Source: Chryseobacterium gleum
GTDB taxonomy: Bacteria > Bacteroidota > Bacteroidia > UBA10329
Length of the DNA: 39,309 bases
Reading direction: 5' to 3'
Assembly: GCA_945903645.1 (NCBI GenBank)
Contig: CAMDOM010000034.1
Span: 1 to 39,309 of the forward strand
The notes below the pieces were generated by a model. The model saw only the letters and a list, made by a program, of their open reading frames with translations. It did no database searches and was not told where the DNA came from. Made by a program: the position numbers and the translations under genes. Positions 16,775 through 24,897 of the stretch are shown piece after piece (the stretch's first letter is position 1; each line of letters opens with the position of its first letter).

Positions 16775-17323
16775 ATGTTTCGCAAAGCTTTCACAGTTGC
16801 AATAGCCCTAGTGCTAGCCCTTAGCGCTGTGGCTGCGCCTCCCATCACACTTTATGTTACGCTAAAAGACTACCAAAGCGGTAAAGGCAAAGTGATTGGC
16901 GAATTTGAAGGCTACGAATGGAGCAAGGATGCCGTGCTGCTACTCACTCCACCCGTGAAAGGGAAGAAGCCTGTGGTACACGATATCACAGCTTATTGGG
17001 GCTATAGCATTGGCGACCAGTTATACCGCATGTTTGAAGGATTACCCCACATTATTTTTAAGCAAGGCAAAGGCATTTATTACGAAAACGGATTGGCCCA
17101 CATGGACATCGCGATGGACAAGAAAGATGGTGGCGACCTTGTTTACGGCAAGTATTGCTTCCTTTCCAAAACCATCGATTCTCCCATCGTGTATGTGCCC
17201 AGCAAGGATGCAAAAAAAGCATTTGAAGCAGAAGCGAGCCTTGCCCCATTCCTAGAGTGCATTGACAAGTATAAGTGGACAGATGCCAAGAAAATTAGGG
17301 CGTGTATGGAGAAATTGGATTAA
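16775..17323 (+). CDS. Secreted protein of unknown function
   Basis: A 182-residue exported protein. The signal peptide MFRKAFTVAIALVLALSAVAA has a clear cleavage site after AVAA. The mature domain is basic, with three cysteines (YCFLSK, FLECIDK, RACMEK), and has no family I recognise. The open frame extends upstream to 16664, but that would put 37 residues before the signal peptide and overlap the divergent DUF885 start; the ATG at 16775 is therefore correct. It is a single gene between divergent and convergent neighbours. Confidence 0.75.
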   Translation: MFRKAFTVAIALVLALSAVAAPPITLYVTLKDYQSGKGKVIGEFEGYEWSKDAVLLLTPPVKGKKPVVHDITAYWGYSIGDQLYRMFEGLPHIIFKQGKGIYYENGLAHMDIAMDKKDGGDLVYGKYCFLSKTIDSPIVYVPSKDAKKAFEAEASLAPFLECIDKYKWTDAKKIRACMEKLD

Positions 17324-17358
17324 GTGTCAAGCCTATTTGCGGTAGATGGTAATTTAGA

Positions 17359-17742
17359 TTAATTCAATTTCCAAGGCGGATTCTTTCGATTTTCTCCAGC
17401 ATGACATATTATCAGCTGATTGTTGTCTAAATCCTTAAGTCGAGCTTCTCGCCATAGCCAAGGTTTGTCTTCAGGCAGCGACTCAAATTCCACTCCTAGC
17501 GCTTGTAGCGTTCCCACGTCTTCATCCAAAGTTTCAGATTCGAAGTAAATCCACGTGGAATTTGATGAGTTATCAGCGTCTGATTCATGCAATGAAAAGG
17601 TAGTTTCTCCCGTGACACATTCAAATCGGGCATATTTGGCTATAGATTTTACAATTAGACGCAGCCCCAATTGCTCATAGAAAGTGATAGCTTTCTCCGC
17701 GTCCTTTACCAGAATGGTTATTTGATTGATATTTAAATTCAT
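17359..17742 (-). CDS. VOC-superfamily (glyoxalase/bleomycin resistance-like) protein
   Basis: A 127-residue single-module VOC protein. ITILVKDAEKAITFYEQLGLRL (residues 8-29) is the typical first beta-alpha-beta unit, and ARLKDLDNNQLIICHAG (about 102-118) closes the fold. The usual first metal ligand His/Gln is Thr or Ile here (NQITILVKD), so metal binding is uncertain and it may be a binding protein rather than an enzyme. It starts 69 bp after the convergent stop of plsC lies on its other side; no operon partner is evident. Confidence 0.8.
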   Translation of the reverse strand: MNLNINQITILVKDAEKAITFYEQLGLRLIVKSIAKYARFECVTGETTFSLHESDADNSSNSTWIYFESETLDEDVGTLQALGVEFESLPEDKPWLWREARLKDLDNNQLIICHAGENRKNPPWKLN

Positions 17743-17810
17743 TCTGCGCTATTTCGTTACACCATCAATTCCATGTTGGAACAATTCAATTTTTTATTGA
17801 TGTGGGTTTT

Positions 17811-18539
17811 TCATTGGATTACAAAACGCCTCAATCGTACCACTTCACTTTCAATCCATGCTTTCACTTCCTCAATAGCCAATTCAGGCTCATTTACCAC
17901 GATGGGCTCGCCAAAAGAAATATGTGCAGTGGTAGAAAACCGTCCAAAATTGCGAAAGAAATTTGCACCAATAGATTCGTCTCCCACCCACGAAAGGTTG
18001 TCATCTTCATAGTAAATAGCCACAGGAGCTATAGGAAATCCTTCCTCAGCAGCGATGTAAAACATGCCCGGTTTGAGTGGCAATAGCTCTGGACCAAAGT
18101 GCGTGGTGCCCTCTGGAAATATAACCACCGAACGGCCCTTGCGCAGTCTGTCGGCAATTGCATCGCGGGTTTGCTTGCGACTTTCAGCACTGCTACGGTC
18201 CACATAAACAGTGTTTACAGCACTTGCTCCCCAACCCACCAATGCCATTTTGCGAACTTCTGCCTTTGCTACAAACACGCTTATGGCATACTTCGGAATC
18301 ATCCAAATATCCAGATAGCTCTGATGATTGGCCATCAATAATCCGCCTTCTGGAGCTTTGCCATGCAACACGGTTCGGACTCCCCAACTCCACAACATGG
18401 CGACAGACCAAAACTGCTGCACCGACAAGCAGAATTTGTGACTACCTCCCAACGCCCTTCCAATCAAAACAGTTAGCGTGCACCCCAAAGTGAGCAGCAC
18501 GAAGGCAAGTAATCGGAAAAATAATAGGATGTATTTCAT
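17811..18539 (-). CDS. plsC: 1-acyl-sn-glycerol-3-phosphate acyltransferase family
   Basis: A 242-residue membrane acyltransferase converting lysophosphatidate to phosphatidate. An N-terminal hydrophobic helix (residues about 4-28) is followed by the catalytic HX4D motif NHQSYLDIW (His71, Asp76) and the acceptor-binding VVIFPEGTTHFG (about 136-147). Length and motifs are normal for the family, although several paralogues exist in Bacteroidota and one could act on another acceptor. It is divergent from the OmpH/Skp gene across 75 bp. Confidence 0.88.
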   Translation of the reverse strand: MKYILLFFRLLAFVLLTLGCTLTVLIGRALGGSHKFCLSVQQFWSVAMLWSWGVRTVLHGKAPEGGLLMANHQSYLDIWMIPKYAISVFVAKAEVRKMALVGWGASAVNTVYVDRSSAESRKQTRDAIADRLRKGRSVVIFPEGTTHFGPELLPLKPGMFYIAAEEGFPIAPVAIYYEDDNLSWVGDESIGANFFRNFGRFSTTAHISFGEPIVVNEPELAIEEVKAWIESEVVRLRRFVIQ

Positions 18540-18614
18540 TGGGAATGTTCGGATGGCTTCAGCTAACTATATTGCAGACGAAATAAGCAATCGTAACTCA
18601 TATTAAAAAACGCA

Positions 18615-19145
18615 ATGAAAAACGTAACAATAGTGCTTTTAGTTGGTCTGTTGGCCTTGTCCATGTCGGTAGATACTACCACTCGCGTGGGCTATGTTTA
18701 TATGGAACAAGTGCTTGACCGCATGAACGAAGCGCAAGAGATGAACCGAATTCTAGAACGTTTCACCGCAGAACGCCAAATGGAATTAGAAGCCATGCAG
18801 CAAAAGTTAAGCACCAAGTATCAAGAATACCAAGACAAAGACCGCAAAGGTGAACTTACCGAAGCGGGACGTATTATTGGAATGACAGAATTGAAAGCGC
18901 TTCAAGCCGAATATGAGGCATCGAAAGCTAATGCCGAACAAGAACTGATGACCAAGCGCTCGGATTTGATACGCCCCATAGCGCTCCAATTGCAGACAGC
19001 AATGAAAGAAGTAGCCGCAAAAGAAGGCTATACCCATGTGTTTAACTCTGCCGATGGCACAGGAAACTCTATTGTTGTGGTTGCCCCAGAATCAGACGAC
19101 CTTACAAAACGCGTGATGAAACACGTAGGGATTAAAGTTGATTAA
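18615..19145 (+). CDS. OmpH/Skp-family periplasmic chaperone
   Basis: A 176-residue protein of the OmpH (Skp) family, which holds unfolded outer-membrane proteins in the periplasm. There is an N-terminal signal peptide (to about residue 19), then RVGYVYMEQVLDRMNEAQ, and a long charged coiled coil (about 45-135) forming the tentacle helices. The C-terminal segment TRVMKHVGI closes the trimer body. No strong promoter was found in the 75-bp divergent region with plsC. A hairpin terminator follows directly. Confidence 0.85.
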   Translation: MKNVTIVLLVGLLALSMSVDTTTRVGYVYMEQVLDRMNEAQEMNRILERFTAERQMELEAMQQKLSTKYQEYQDKDRKGELTEAGRIIGMTELKALQAEYEASKANAEQELMTKRSDLIRPIALQLQTAMKEVAAKEGYTHVFNSADGTGNSIVVVAPESDDLTKRVMKHVGIKVD

Positions 19146-19147
19146 CA

Positions 19148-19171
19148 TATTGAAAAATAAGCGTTTCAATA
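19148..19171 (+). terminator. Hairpin terminator after the OmpH/Skp gene
   Basis: TATTGAAA (19148-19155) and TTTCAATA (19164-19171) form a perfect 8-bp stem with an 8-nt loop, followed by CTTTT. It begins 3 bases after the stop codon and also faces the convergent ars operon. Confidence 0.5.
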
Positions 19172-19226
19172 CTTTTACCTATACCTAAAGGTTTAGCTTA
19201 ATTCAAACTCCGAAAACAAGTAAACA

Positions 19227-19850
19227 CTATAAATGCTCGCGTATCTTGAGCATGAGATAAAGCATTTCGCAGCCAATTTGCGCTACACGTTCATCATAGC
19301 GTTCTTGTTCGTGGGGCGTATCATCTGCTTCCTTGGGGTCGAGGTAGGAAATGGAAACTCGATGTGAGGTACCACCAACAAAAGGGCAGTTTTGCTCGGC
19401 ATCTGTGCAAACCATAACGGCAATAAACGCGCTTTTAGGATTTGCATCATCATCATAGGTTTTGGAAAAACAGATGGCTCTGCTGCCATGTTCATCCAAT
19501 TTCACTTCGTAGTGCGGATTATCCCCAGTTCCTGAAGAAATGATAAATCCCGATCTGCGCATGGCTTCCACTGCGCGCGGGTTGAAACTGGTCACTTCCA
19601 CTCCACCCGAGTAAAACTCAGCATTCTTCAGTTGAACATACGTAGCAGTCGCCCAAGCCCATAATTGGGCAATGTGACTTCTTCGCGAATTGTGGGTACA
19701 AATAAAATTGAGCCGCAAAACCTTGTGCGCTTCAATTTCCTTCTTTGCCAAAACCGCCAACGCATCCAATTGCTTTATGCGAGCTTCGGGTATTTGATTG
19801 AGGTTGGATGCCATGGCATCCAACCTCAATTTTAGAGTGTCGTTAATCAC
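19227..19850 (-). CDS. Low-molecular-weight phosphatase / ArsC-like arsenate reductase
   Basis: A 207-residue protein of the LMW-PTP/ArsC fold. The P-loop is FICTHNSRRSH with Cys51-X5-Arg57, and the general-acid DP motif is in ISYLDPKEADD (about 168-178). Its place after arsR and arsI points to arsenate reductase, although a true tyrosine phosphatase remains possible. The start is GTG at 19850, 12 bp after the arsI stop. Codons about 7-18 contain a perfect 34-bp palindrome that would form a very stable hairpin in the mRNA just after the start codon. There is no efflux gene downstream. Confidence 0.82.
   Translation of the reverse strand: MINDTLKLRLDAMASNLNQIPEARIKQLDALAVLAKKEIEAHKVLRLNFICTHNSRRSHIAQLWAWATATYVQLKNAEFYSGGVEVTSFNPRAVEAMRRSGFIISSGTGDNPHYEVKLDEHGSRAICFSKTYDDDANPKSAFIAVMVCTDAEQNCPFVGGTSHRVSISYLDPKEADDTPHEQERYDERVAQIGCEMLYLMLKIREHL
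19797..19830. repeat. 34-bp perfect palindrome inside the arsC-like gene
   Basis: Each half reads ATTGAGGTTGGATGCCA on its own strand, and all 17 base pairs match. In the ars mRNA this gives a hairpin of about 15 bp with a CAUG loop, starting 20 nt after the GTG start codon. It is in frame and encodes LRLDAMASNLN with flanking residues, so the gene is not interrupted. Confidence 0.9.
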
Positions 19851-19862
19851 AATGGACAGTTA

Positions 19863-20360
19863 TTAGCAGCAGCCACCACCTGGAGCGCAGCAGGCTTCTA
19901 CTTTAGGTTCTGGTTTGACAGCCATTGCAGGCGAGCAACATGCTACAGCATCGGTTTGGTAATGAGGGTCATTCCATTCCACATCGGCATGGAAATAATA
20001 CACCTCCCAACGATAGCCATCTGGGTCAAGTACCCAAAACTTGTCTTGAGCGGCATAGCAGCAATTGGTCCCCATTTCCTCTAAGGAAGAAAGACTGGCT
20101 TTTTTTACTGCTTCAAGTCTGTTTTGCAACTCTTGCTCTGTAGCCACTTGAAATCCTAGATGGCCGAAAAGTGGCGCTACTTCGGCACTATTCTCCACAA
20201 AGGAGATGATTAGCGCAGGTTCATCCAAGTGAAACTTGGCATATCCTGGTTTGGTTTTAGCCGCCTTTTGACCAAAGAAAGCTTCGTAAAAAGCAACGGT
20301 TTTGTTAATGTCAGCCACATATAGGCTTACATGCATTCGAGGGAAATTGTCTGTTTTCAT
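19863..20360 (-). CDS. arsI: ArsI/CadI-family C-As lyase-like VOC protein
   Basis: A 165-residue VOC dioxygenase-like protein. ArsI cleaves the C-As bond of trivalent methyl and aryl arsenicals using Fe(II). Likely metal ligands are His10 (RMHVSLYV), His67 (FGHLGF) and Glu119 (RWEVYYF), and the arsenical-binding vicinal pair is Cys100-Cys101 (GTNCCYA). The C-terminal tail adds three further Cys pairs, 141-142, 157-158 and 164-165 (ending CCAPGGGCC). The frame is open to 20420, but the ATG at 20360 starts the conserved domain. It is the second gene of the ars operon, 66 bp after arsR. CadI-like cadmium-inducible proteins share this fold. Confidence 0.88.
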   Translation of the reverse strand: MKTDNFPRMHVSLYVADINKTVAFYEAFFGQKAAKTKPGYAKFHLDEPALIISFVENSAEVAPLFGHLGFQVATEQELQNRLEAVKKASLSSLEEMGTNCCYAAQDKFWVLDPDGYRWEVYYFHADVEWNDPHYQTDAVACCSPAMAVKPEPKVEACCAPGGGCC

Positions 20361-20426
20361 GATGATTGGTTTTATTTGGCTTAGGTTAGTTAATCGGTTT
20401 TTTACGATGAATAAATTCAAATTTTT

Positions 20427-20753
20427 TTAACAGCAAGATGGACTACAGCACTCGTTTAATAAGCCATTGAGCATTTGCCTTAAGGTTTGTACCCCTTCAG
20501 GATTCAAGCAATAGCACGTACTGGTGCCGTCAATAGTTCCTTTTATCAGTCCAGCATCCTTAAGTGCTTTCAGATGCTGAGAAACCGTAGCTTGAGCCAA
20601 TCCAAGCTTATCTACAATGCTGCCACATACACATTGCTCTTGCTTTGCCAAAAACTGGAGAATGGCAATACGTGCAGGATGCCCCAATGCTTTGACCAGT
20701 TCTGCCATTTGGTTTTGCTGCATTGAAAAGTGTTCTGCTTTTGTGGCTCCCAT
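20427..20753 (-). CDS. arsR: ArsR-family As(III)-responsive repressor
   Basis: A 108-residue winged-helix repressor. ALGHPARIAILQFLAKQEQ is the helix 1-2 signature. The metal-sensing CVC is at Cys41-Cys43, and LAQATVSQHLKALKDAGL (about 52-69) is the recognition helix region. Cys80 and Cys82 lie in the wing, and the C-terminus is CCSPSCC. The ORF opens at 20876, but the ATG at 20753 is where homology should begin, and a 16-bp operator palindrome sits 4 nt upstream of it. It is first of three genes with arsI and the arsC-like gene, and should repress its own operon until As(III) or Sb(III) binds. Confidence 0.9.
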   Translation of the reverse strand: MGATKAEHFSMQQNQMAELVKALGHPARIAILQFLAKQEQCVCGSIVDKLGLAQATVSQHLKALKDAGLIKGTIDGTSTCYCLNPEGVQTLRQMLNGLLNECCSPSCC

Positions 20754-20757
20754 TTCA

Positions 20758-20773
20758 ATCGCAATATTACGAT
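20758..20773. promoter_or_regulatory. ArsR operator palindrome
   Basis: ATCGCAATATTACGAT is a 16-bp near-perfect palindrome; only one symmetric pair differs. It lies 4 nt upstream of the arsR ATG and resembles known ArsR-family operators with an AATATT core. Repressor bound here would block transcription of arsR-arsI-arsC. The position so close to the ATG suggests a very short or no leader. Confidence 0.65.
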
Positions 20774-20977
20774 AAAATAGAATACAACTACTTCCAGTGA
20801 AAAAATATTTTGAATGTTGTGAAAAACCACTTCGAAACAATAGCACATGCAGTCCTGCCATTTGGTTCACCATCACTTGTAAAACTGTTTATCCATTGTG
20901 AACAAGAGATTCATTACAGTGCCCTTCCCTCCTATTCTATTGCCTATTTTTCGGCATCGAGGTAGAAGTAATCAGTC

Positions 20978-23900
20978 ATGAAAATCAGAAAAGTTCTTGT
21001 TGCCAATAGAGGCGAAATTGCGATACGCATATTGCGGGCTTGTGTGGAGTTGAAGCTGCGCACTGTAGCCATTTACACTTTCGAGGATCGCTATTCATTG
21101 CATCGCTACAAGGCTGATGAAAGCTATCAATTAGGCAAAGAAAACGAGCCGTTAAAGCCCTATCTCGACATAGACGAGATCATCAATTTGGCCCGTGAAA
21201 AGAACGTGGATGCCATTCATCCAGGCTATGGATTTCTTTCTGAAAATGTAGAATTTGCTCAAAAGTGCAAAGACAATGGTATTGTTTTTATTGGTCCAGA
21301 ACCTGAAGTAATGGCCCAATTGGGCGATAAGGTTGCGGCCAAATTGGTGGCGCAGCTATGCAATGTTCCCATTATAGAAAGCAGTATTCCTCTATTGGAA
21401 AATGCTGAAATTGCCCTGAAAGAAGCCGAACGCATTGGTTTTCCAGTAATGCTAAAGGCTGCCTCGGGCGGTGGTGGGCGCGGGATGCGTGTGATTCGCG
21501 AGGCAAGTGCGCTCGAAAACTCCTTTAATGAAGCCAAGCGTGAAGCTGTGCGTGCTTTTGGTGACGATACCGTATTTCTCGAAAAGTATATTGAACATCC
21601 CAAGCACATTGAAGTGCAGATTGTGGCCGATAACTTCGGAAATATCGTTCACTTACACGAGCGCGATTGTTCCGTGCAGCGCAGATTTCAAAAAGTCGTT
21701 GAAGTAGCTCCCGCCAAAGGATTGGACGACACCGTTCGCCAGCAGCTGTTTGATTATGCCATTCGTCTTGCCAAGGCTGTAAACTACAATAACGTAGGCA
21801 CAGTCGAGTTTTTGGTAGACCGCGATGGTAGCATCTATTTCATTGAGGTAAATCCACGCATTCAGGTGGAGCATACAGTTACCGAAATGGTGACAGGCAT
21901 CGACATTGTGAAGCTGCAAATTCGCATTGCAATGGGCTTCAAATTGGCGGAGGATGAAATTGCAATTCCAGACCAAAGTGCCATCAGTGTAAATGGTTTT
22001 GCCATTCAGTGCCGCATCACAGCCGAAGACCCTGAAAACGATTTCAAACCAGACCATGGCACCGTAATTACCTATCGTGCGGCAGAAGGATTTGGCATTC
22101 GCCTCGATCCCGGAAGTGTTTACAGCGGTGTGCGCATTAGTCCCTATTTCGATTCGCTGTTGGTAAAAGTGTGTGCCCACTCGCGCACATTGGACGGTGC
22201 TGCGCGAAAAATGACCCGCTGCTTGCAGGAATATCGCATTCGTGGGGTGAAGACTAACATCCGGTTTTTGGAGAACATTGTCAATCACAAGGTCTTTATT
22301 GAAGGCAAAGCCACAGTCAATTTCATATCCGAACACCCTGAGTTGTTTGTTTGGGTAAAAGGCCGCGACCGTGCCACGCGCATTGCCAAGTATTTAGGTG
22401 AAGTGACGGTGAACGGGAATCCTGATGTGTCCAGTTTTGACCGCGATAGGAAGTTTGTACGGCCCTTGGTACCCGAATTTCAACGCTATGCACCTTTTCC
22501 AAAAGGAACCAAGGACTTGCTGAATGAAGTTGGTCCAGATCGTTTTTGCGACTGGTTGTTGAAAGAGAAAGCCATTCAATACACCGATACCACCATGCGC
22601 GATGGGCACCAAAGTCTGCTGGCCACGCGCATGCGCACTTTCGATATGCTGGCTGTGGCCGAGAGTTATGCCAAGCATCATCCCGAGATATTTAGTCACG
22701 AGGTGTGGGGCGGTGCCACGTTTGATGTTGCCCTCCGTTTCTTGCACGAAGACCCTTGGGATCGATTGGCGCAATTGCGCAAAGCCATACCCAACACGCT
22801 TTTGCAAATGCTAATTCGGGGGTCAAACGGTGTGGGCTACAAAGCCTATCCCGACAATGTGGTGGCTGAATTTGTAGAGAAATCGTGGGAAACAGGCGTA
22901 GATATATTCCGCATTTTCGACTCGCTCAACTGGATGAAAGGCTTGGCGCCTTGCATTGGCTATGTACGCAACCGCACCGAAGCCATTGCTGAAGGTTCCA
23001 TCTGCTACACTGGCGATATTCTCGACCCTTCGCGCACCAAATACACCTTGGCTTATTATCTGCAATTGGCGAAAGATTTGGAAAATGCAGGTGCACATAT
23101 TCTCGCCATTAAAGACATGGCTGGATTGCTAAAGCCTTATGCTGCAACGGAATTGATAACCGCATTGAAAGCAACTATTAAGATTCCAATTCACCTGCAT
23201 ACTCACGACACATCTTCTCTGCAAACTGCCACTTATATAAAAGCCATTGAAGCTGGTGTTGACGTGGTGGATGTATCGCTTGCAAGCCTTAGCGGACTAA
23301 CATCGCAGCCCAATTTTAATAGTGTAGTGGAGATGATGCGCTTTCATGAGCGCGAAAATCCTATGGATGTAAAAAGCCTCAATCGTTTCTCCAACTATTT
23401 CGAGAACGTGCGCGATTTTTACTATCCTTTCGAAAGTGGCATGAAAGCCAGCACAGCAAGTGTGTATGAGCATGAAATACCTGGAGGACAATATAGCAAT
23501 TTGAAGCCTCAAGCCTACGCACTTGGTTTGGCCGAAAAATTTGAAGACATCAAATTGATGTATGCCGATGTAAACATGCTCTTTGGCGATATAGTGAAGG
23601 TAACTCCTACCTCCAAAGTGGTGGGCGACATGGCGCTTTACCTTGTAAGCAATGGTCTCACGGTGCAAGATGTGTTGGAAAAAGGGGAACATATCAGTTT
23701 CCCAGAAAGTGTTGTGGAGTTCTTTAAAGGTCACCTGGGACAGCCTGTGGGTGGATTTCCTCTCGAATTGCAAAAAATTATCCTCAAAGGAGAAGCGCCA
23801 TTTAAAGACCGCCCCAACAGCCACTTGGCACCCATTGATTTAGAAGCTGGTTTCGTTGCCTTCCAAAAGCAATTTGAGGGCTCTGTGAAATACACCGATT

Positions 23901-24421
23901 ACTTGAGCTACCTCATGTATCCCAAGGTATTTGAGGGCTATTGGACCAAACGTTCAGAGTTTGGAGATATGTCTAAAATACCTACCAAGAACTTTTTCTT
24001 TGGCATGAAGCTGCGCGAAGAAACCATGATAGAACTTGGGGAAGGCAAGAATATGGTGTGCGAACTGCAAAGCATTGGCCCCGCTGATGAAGATGGTAGG
24101 CGCACGCTCTTTTTCCGTGTTAATGGGCAAACCCGCAATATAAAAGTGATTGACAAGAGCTTGAATATTGTTCGAAAAGAACACCTCAAAGCCGACAAAG
24201 CCAACCCATTGCACATGGGTGCTCCATTGCAAGGATTACTGAGCAATGTGTTTGTAAAAGAAGGTCAGCGGGTAACCAAAAACCAACCGCTGTTCGTTAT
24301 TGAAGCGATGAAAATGGAAACCACCGTTATCGCTCCCACCGATTTAACCATACGCAGATGCGTTCTTTCTGCTGGCACGTTGGTGGAAGCCGATGATTTG
24401 GTGCTTAGCTATGAAGAATAA
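20978..24421 (+). CDS. pyc: Pyruvate carboxylase
   Basis: A 1147-residue single-chain pyruvate carboxylase, making oxaloacetate from pyruvate, bicarbonate and ATP in the cytoplasm. Order: biotin carboxylase (RKVLVANRGEIAIRI at the N-terminus, the ATP-grasp loop KAASGGGGRGMR around 163-174, and FIEVNPRIQVEHTVTE about 288-303); carboxyltransferase (TTMRDGHQSLLATRMR from about 541, LHTHDTS with the metal-binding His pair about 743-749); and the biotinyl domain with EAMKMET and biotinylated Lys1112. It is full length and intact. It needs biotin, whose synthesis genes bioB and bioF lie 15 kb upstream. No operon partner. Confidence 0.97.
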   Translation: MKIRKVLVANRGEIAIRILRACVELKLRTVAIYTFEDRYSLHRYKADESYQLGKENEPLKPYLDIDEIINLAREKNVDAIHPGYGFLSENVEFAQKCKDNGIVFIGPEPEVMAQLGDKVAAKLVAQLCNVPIIESSIPLLENAEIALKEAERIGFPVMLKAASGGGGRGMRVIREASALENSFNEAKREAVRAFGDDTVFLEKYIEHPKHIEVQIVADNFGNIVHLHERDCSVQRRFQKVVEVAPAKGLDDTVRQQLFDYAIRLAKAVNYNNVGTVEFLVDRDGSIYFIEVNPRIQVEHTVTEMVTGIDIVKLQIRIAMGFKLAEDEIAIPDQSAISVNGFAIQCRITAEDPENDFKPDHGTVITYRAAEGFGIRLDPGSVYSGVRISPYFDSLLVKVCAHSRTLDGAARKMTRCLQEYRIRGVKTNIRFLENIVNHKVFIEGKATVNFISEHPELFVWVKGRDRATRIAKYLGEVTVNGNPDVSSFDRDRKFVRPLVPEFQRYAPFPKGTKDLLNEVGPDRFCDWLLKEKAIQYTDTTMRDGHQSLLATRMRTFDMLAVAESYAKHHPEIFSHEVWGGATFDVALRFLHEDPWDRLAQLRKAIPNTLLQMLIRGSNGVGYKAYPDNVVAEFVEKSWETGVDIFRIFDSLNWMKGLAPCIGYVRNRTEAIAEGSICYTGDILDPSRTKYTLAYYLQLAKDLENAGAHILAIKDMAGLLKPYAATELITALKATIKIPIHLHTHDTSSLQTATYIKAIEAGVDVVDVSLASLSGLTSQPNFNSVVEMMRFHERENPMDVKSLNRFSNYFENVRDFYYPFESGMKASTASVYEHEIPGGQYSNLKPQAYALGLAEKFEDIKLMYADVNMLFGDIVKVTPTSKVVGDMALYLVSNGLTVQDVLEKGEHISFPESVVEFFKGHLGQPVGGFPLELQKIILKGEAPFKDRPNSHLAPIDLEAGFVAFQKQFEGSVKYTDYLSYLMYPKVFEGYWTKRSEFGDMSKIPTKNFFFGMKLREETMIELGEGKNMVCELQSIGPADEDGRRTLFFRVNGQTRNIKVIDKSLNIVRKEHLKADKANPLHMGAPLQGLLSNVFVKEGQRVTKNQPLFVIEAMKMETTVIAPTDLTIRRCVLSAGTLVEADDLVLSYEE

Positions 24422-24462
24422 TGCGGGATGACTTTGGGGTAAGGTCAAGTGAACCCCATAGT

Positions 24463-24884
24463 CTACTTGCCATTTAACTTATCTCTGTAAAAAGTGGCTT
24501 GTGATTTATGACCCAAACGCTCGTTTACCTTAATAAGAGCCGCAAGTAGTTTTCGGTTTTCCGAATCGGTCAATTCGGTATCCTCAAAAGTAAGTAAGGC
24601 TTTGACAAGATGTCGGCTCACTTTCTTTTCGTTCAAGTTTTTGGGCTTTTGAAGTATTCTGCACGAGCGAAATATCCAGCTCTAAGACTATACATCGCCA
24701 TTAAATCTTTTGGTGCAAATTCGTCCGACCCTTCGGGGTAGCGCAGCTCTTCTTCTTGGTTGCTATGACTTAACACCTTCTCATAAATCACGCGCAATTC
24801 CATATCACCAGGATAGCGCTCTATGGACCTCCTACAATTGATTTGAAAGTGCGTTAAGTCGTAGCATAGCGGTTTAACCTTAAA
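24463..24884 (-). pseudogene. Frameshifted helical protein gene of unknown family
   Basis: The minus strand reads as one protein split by a single-base frameshift near 24640-24655. The 5' part starts about KPLCYDLTHFQINC, passes through ELRVIYEKVLSHSNQEEELR and LRAGYFARAEYFK, then meets a TGA. In the next frame it continues as KPKNLNEKKVSRHLVKALL to a TAG at 24463-24465. The two parts join naturally into a helical, TPR-like C-terminus. The 5' end is missing: an in-frame TGA lies at 24885-24887 and no start is present. I do not recognise the family. Confidence 0.5.
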
Positions 24885-24897
24885 TCAAATGGCATAA

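Noticed and set aside
21653-23824. Long minus-strand open frames opposite pyruvate carboxylase
   Set aside because: Cys/His-rich translations typical of antisense shadows of a conserved gene.
24435-24458. Hairpin TGGGGT/ACCCCA after pyruvate carboxylase
   Set aside because: The 6-bp stem has a long loop and no T-run; not convincing as a terminator.
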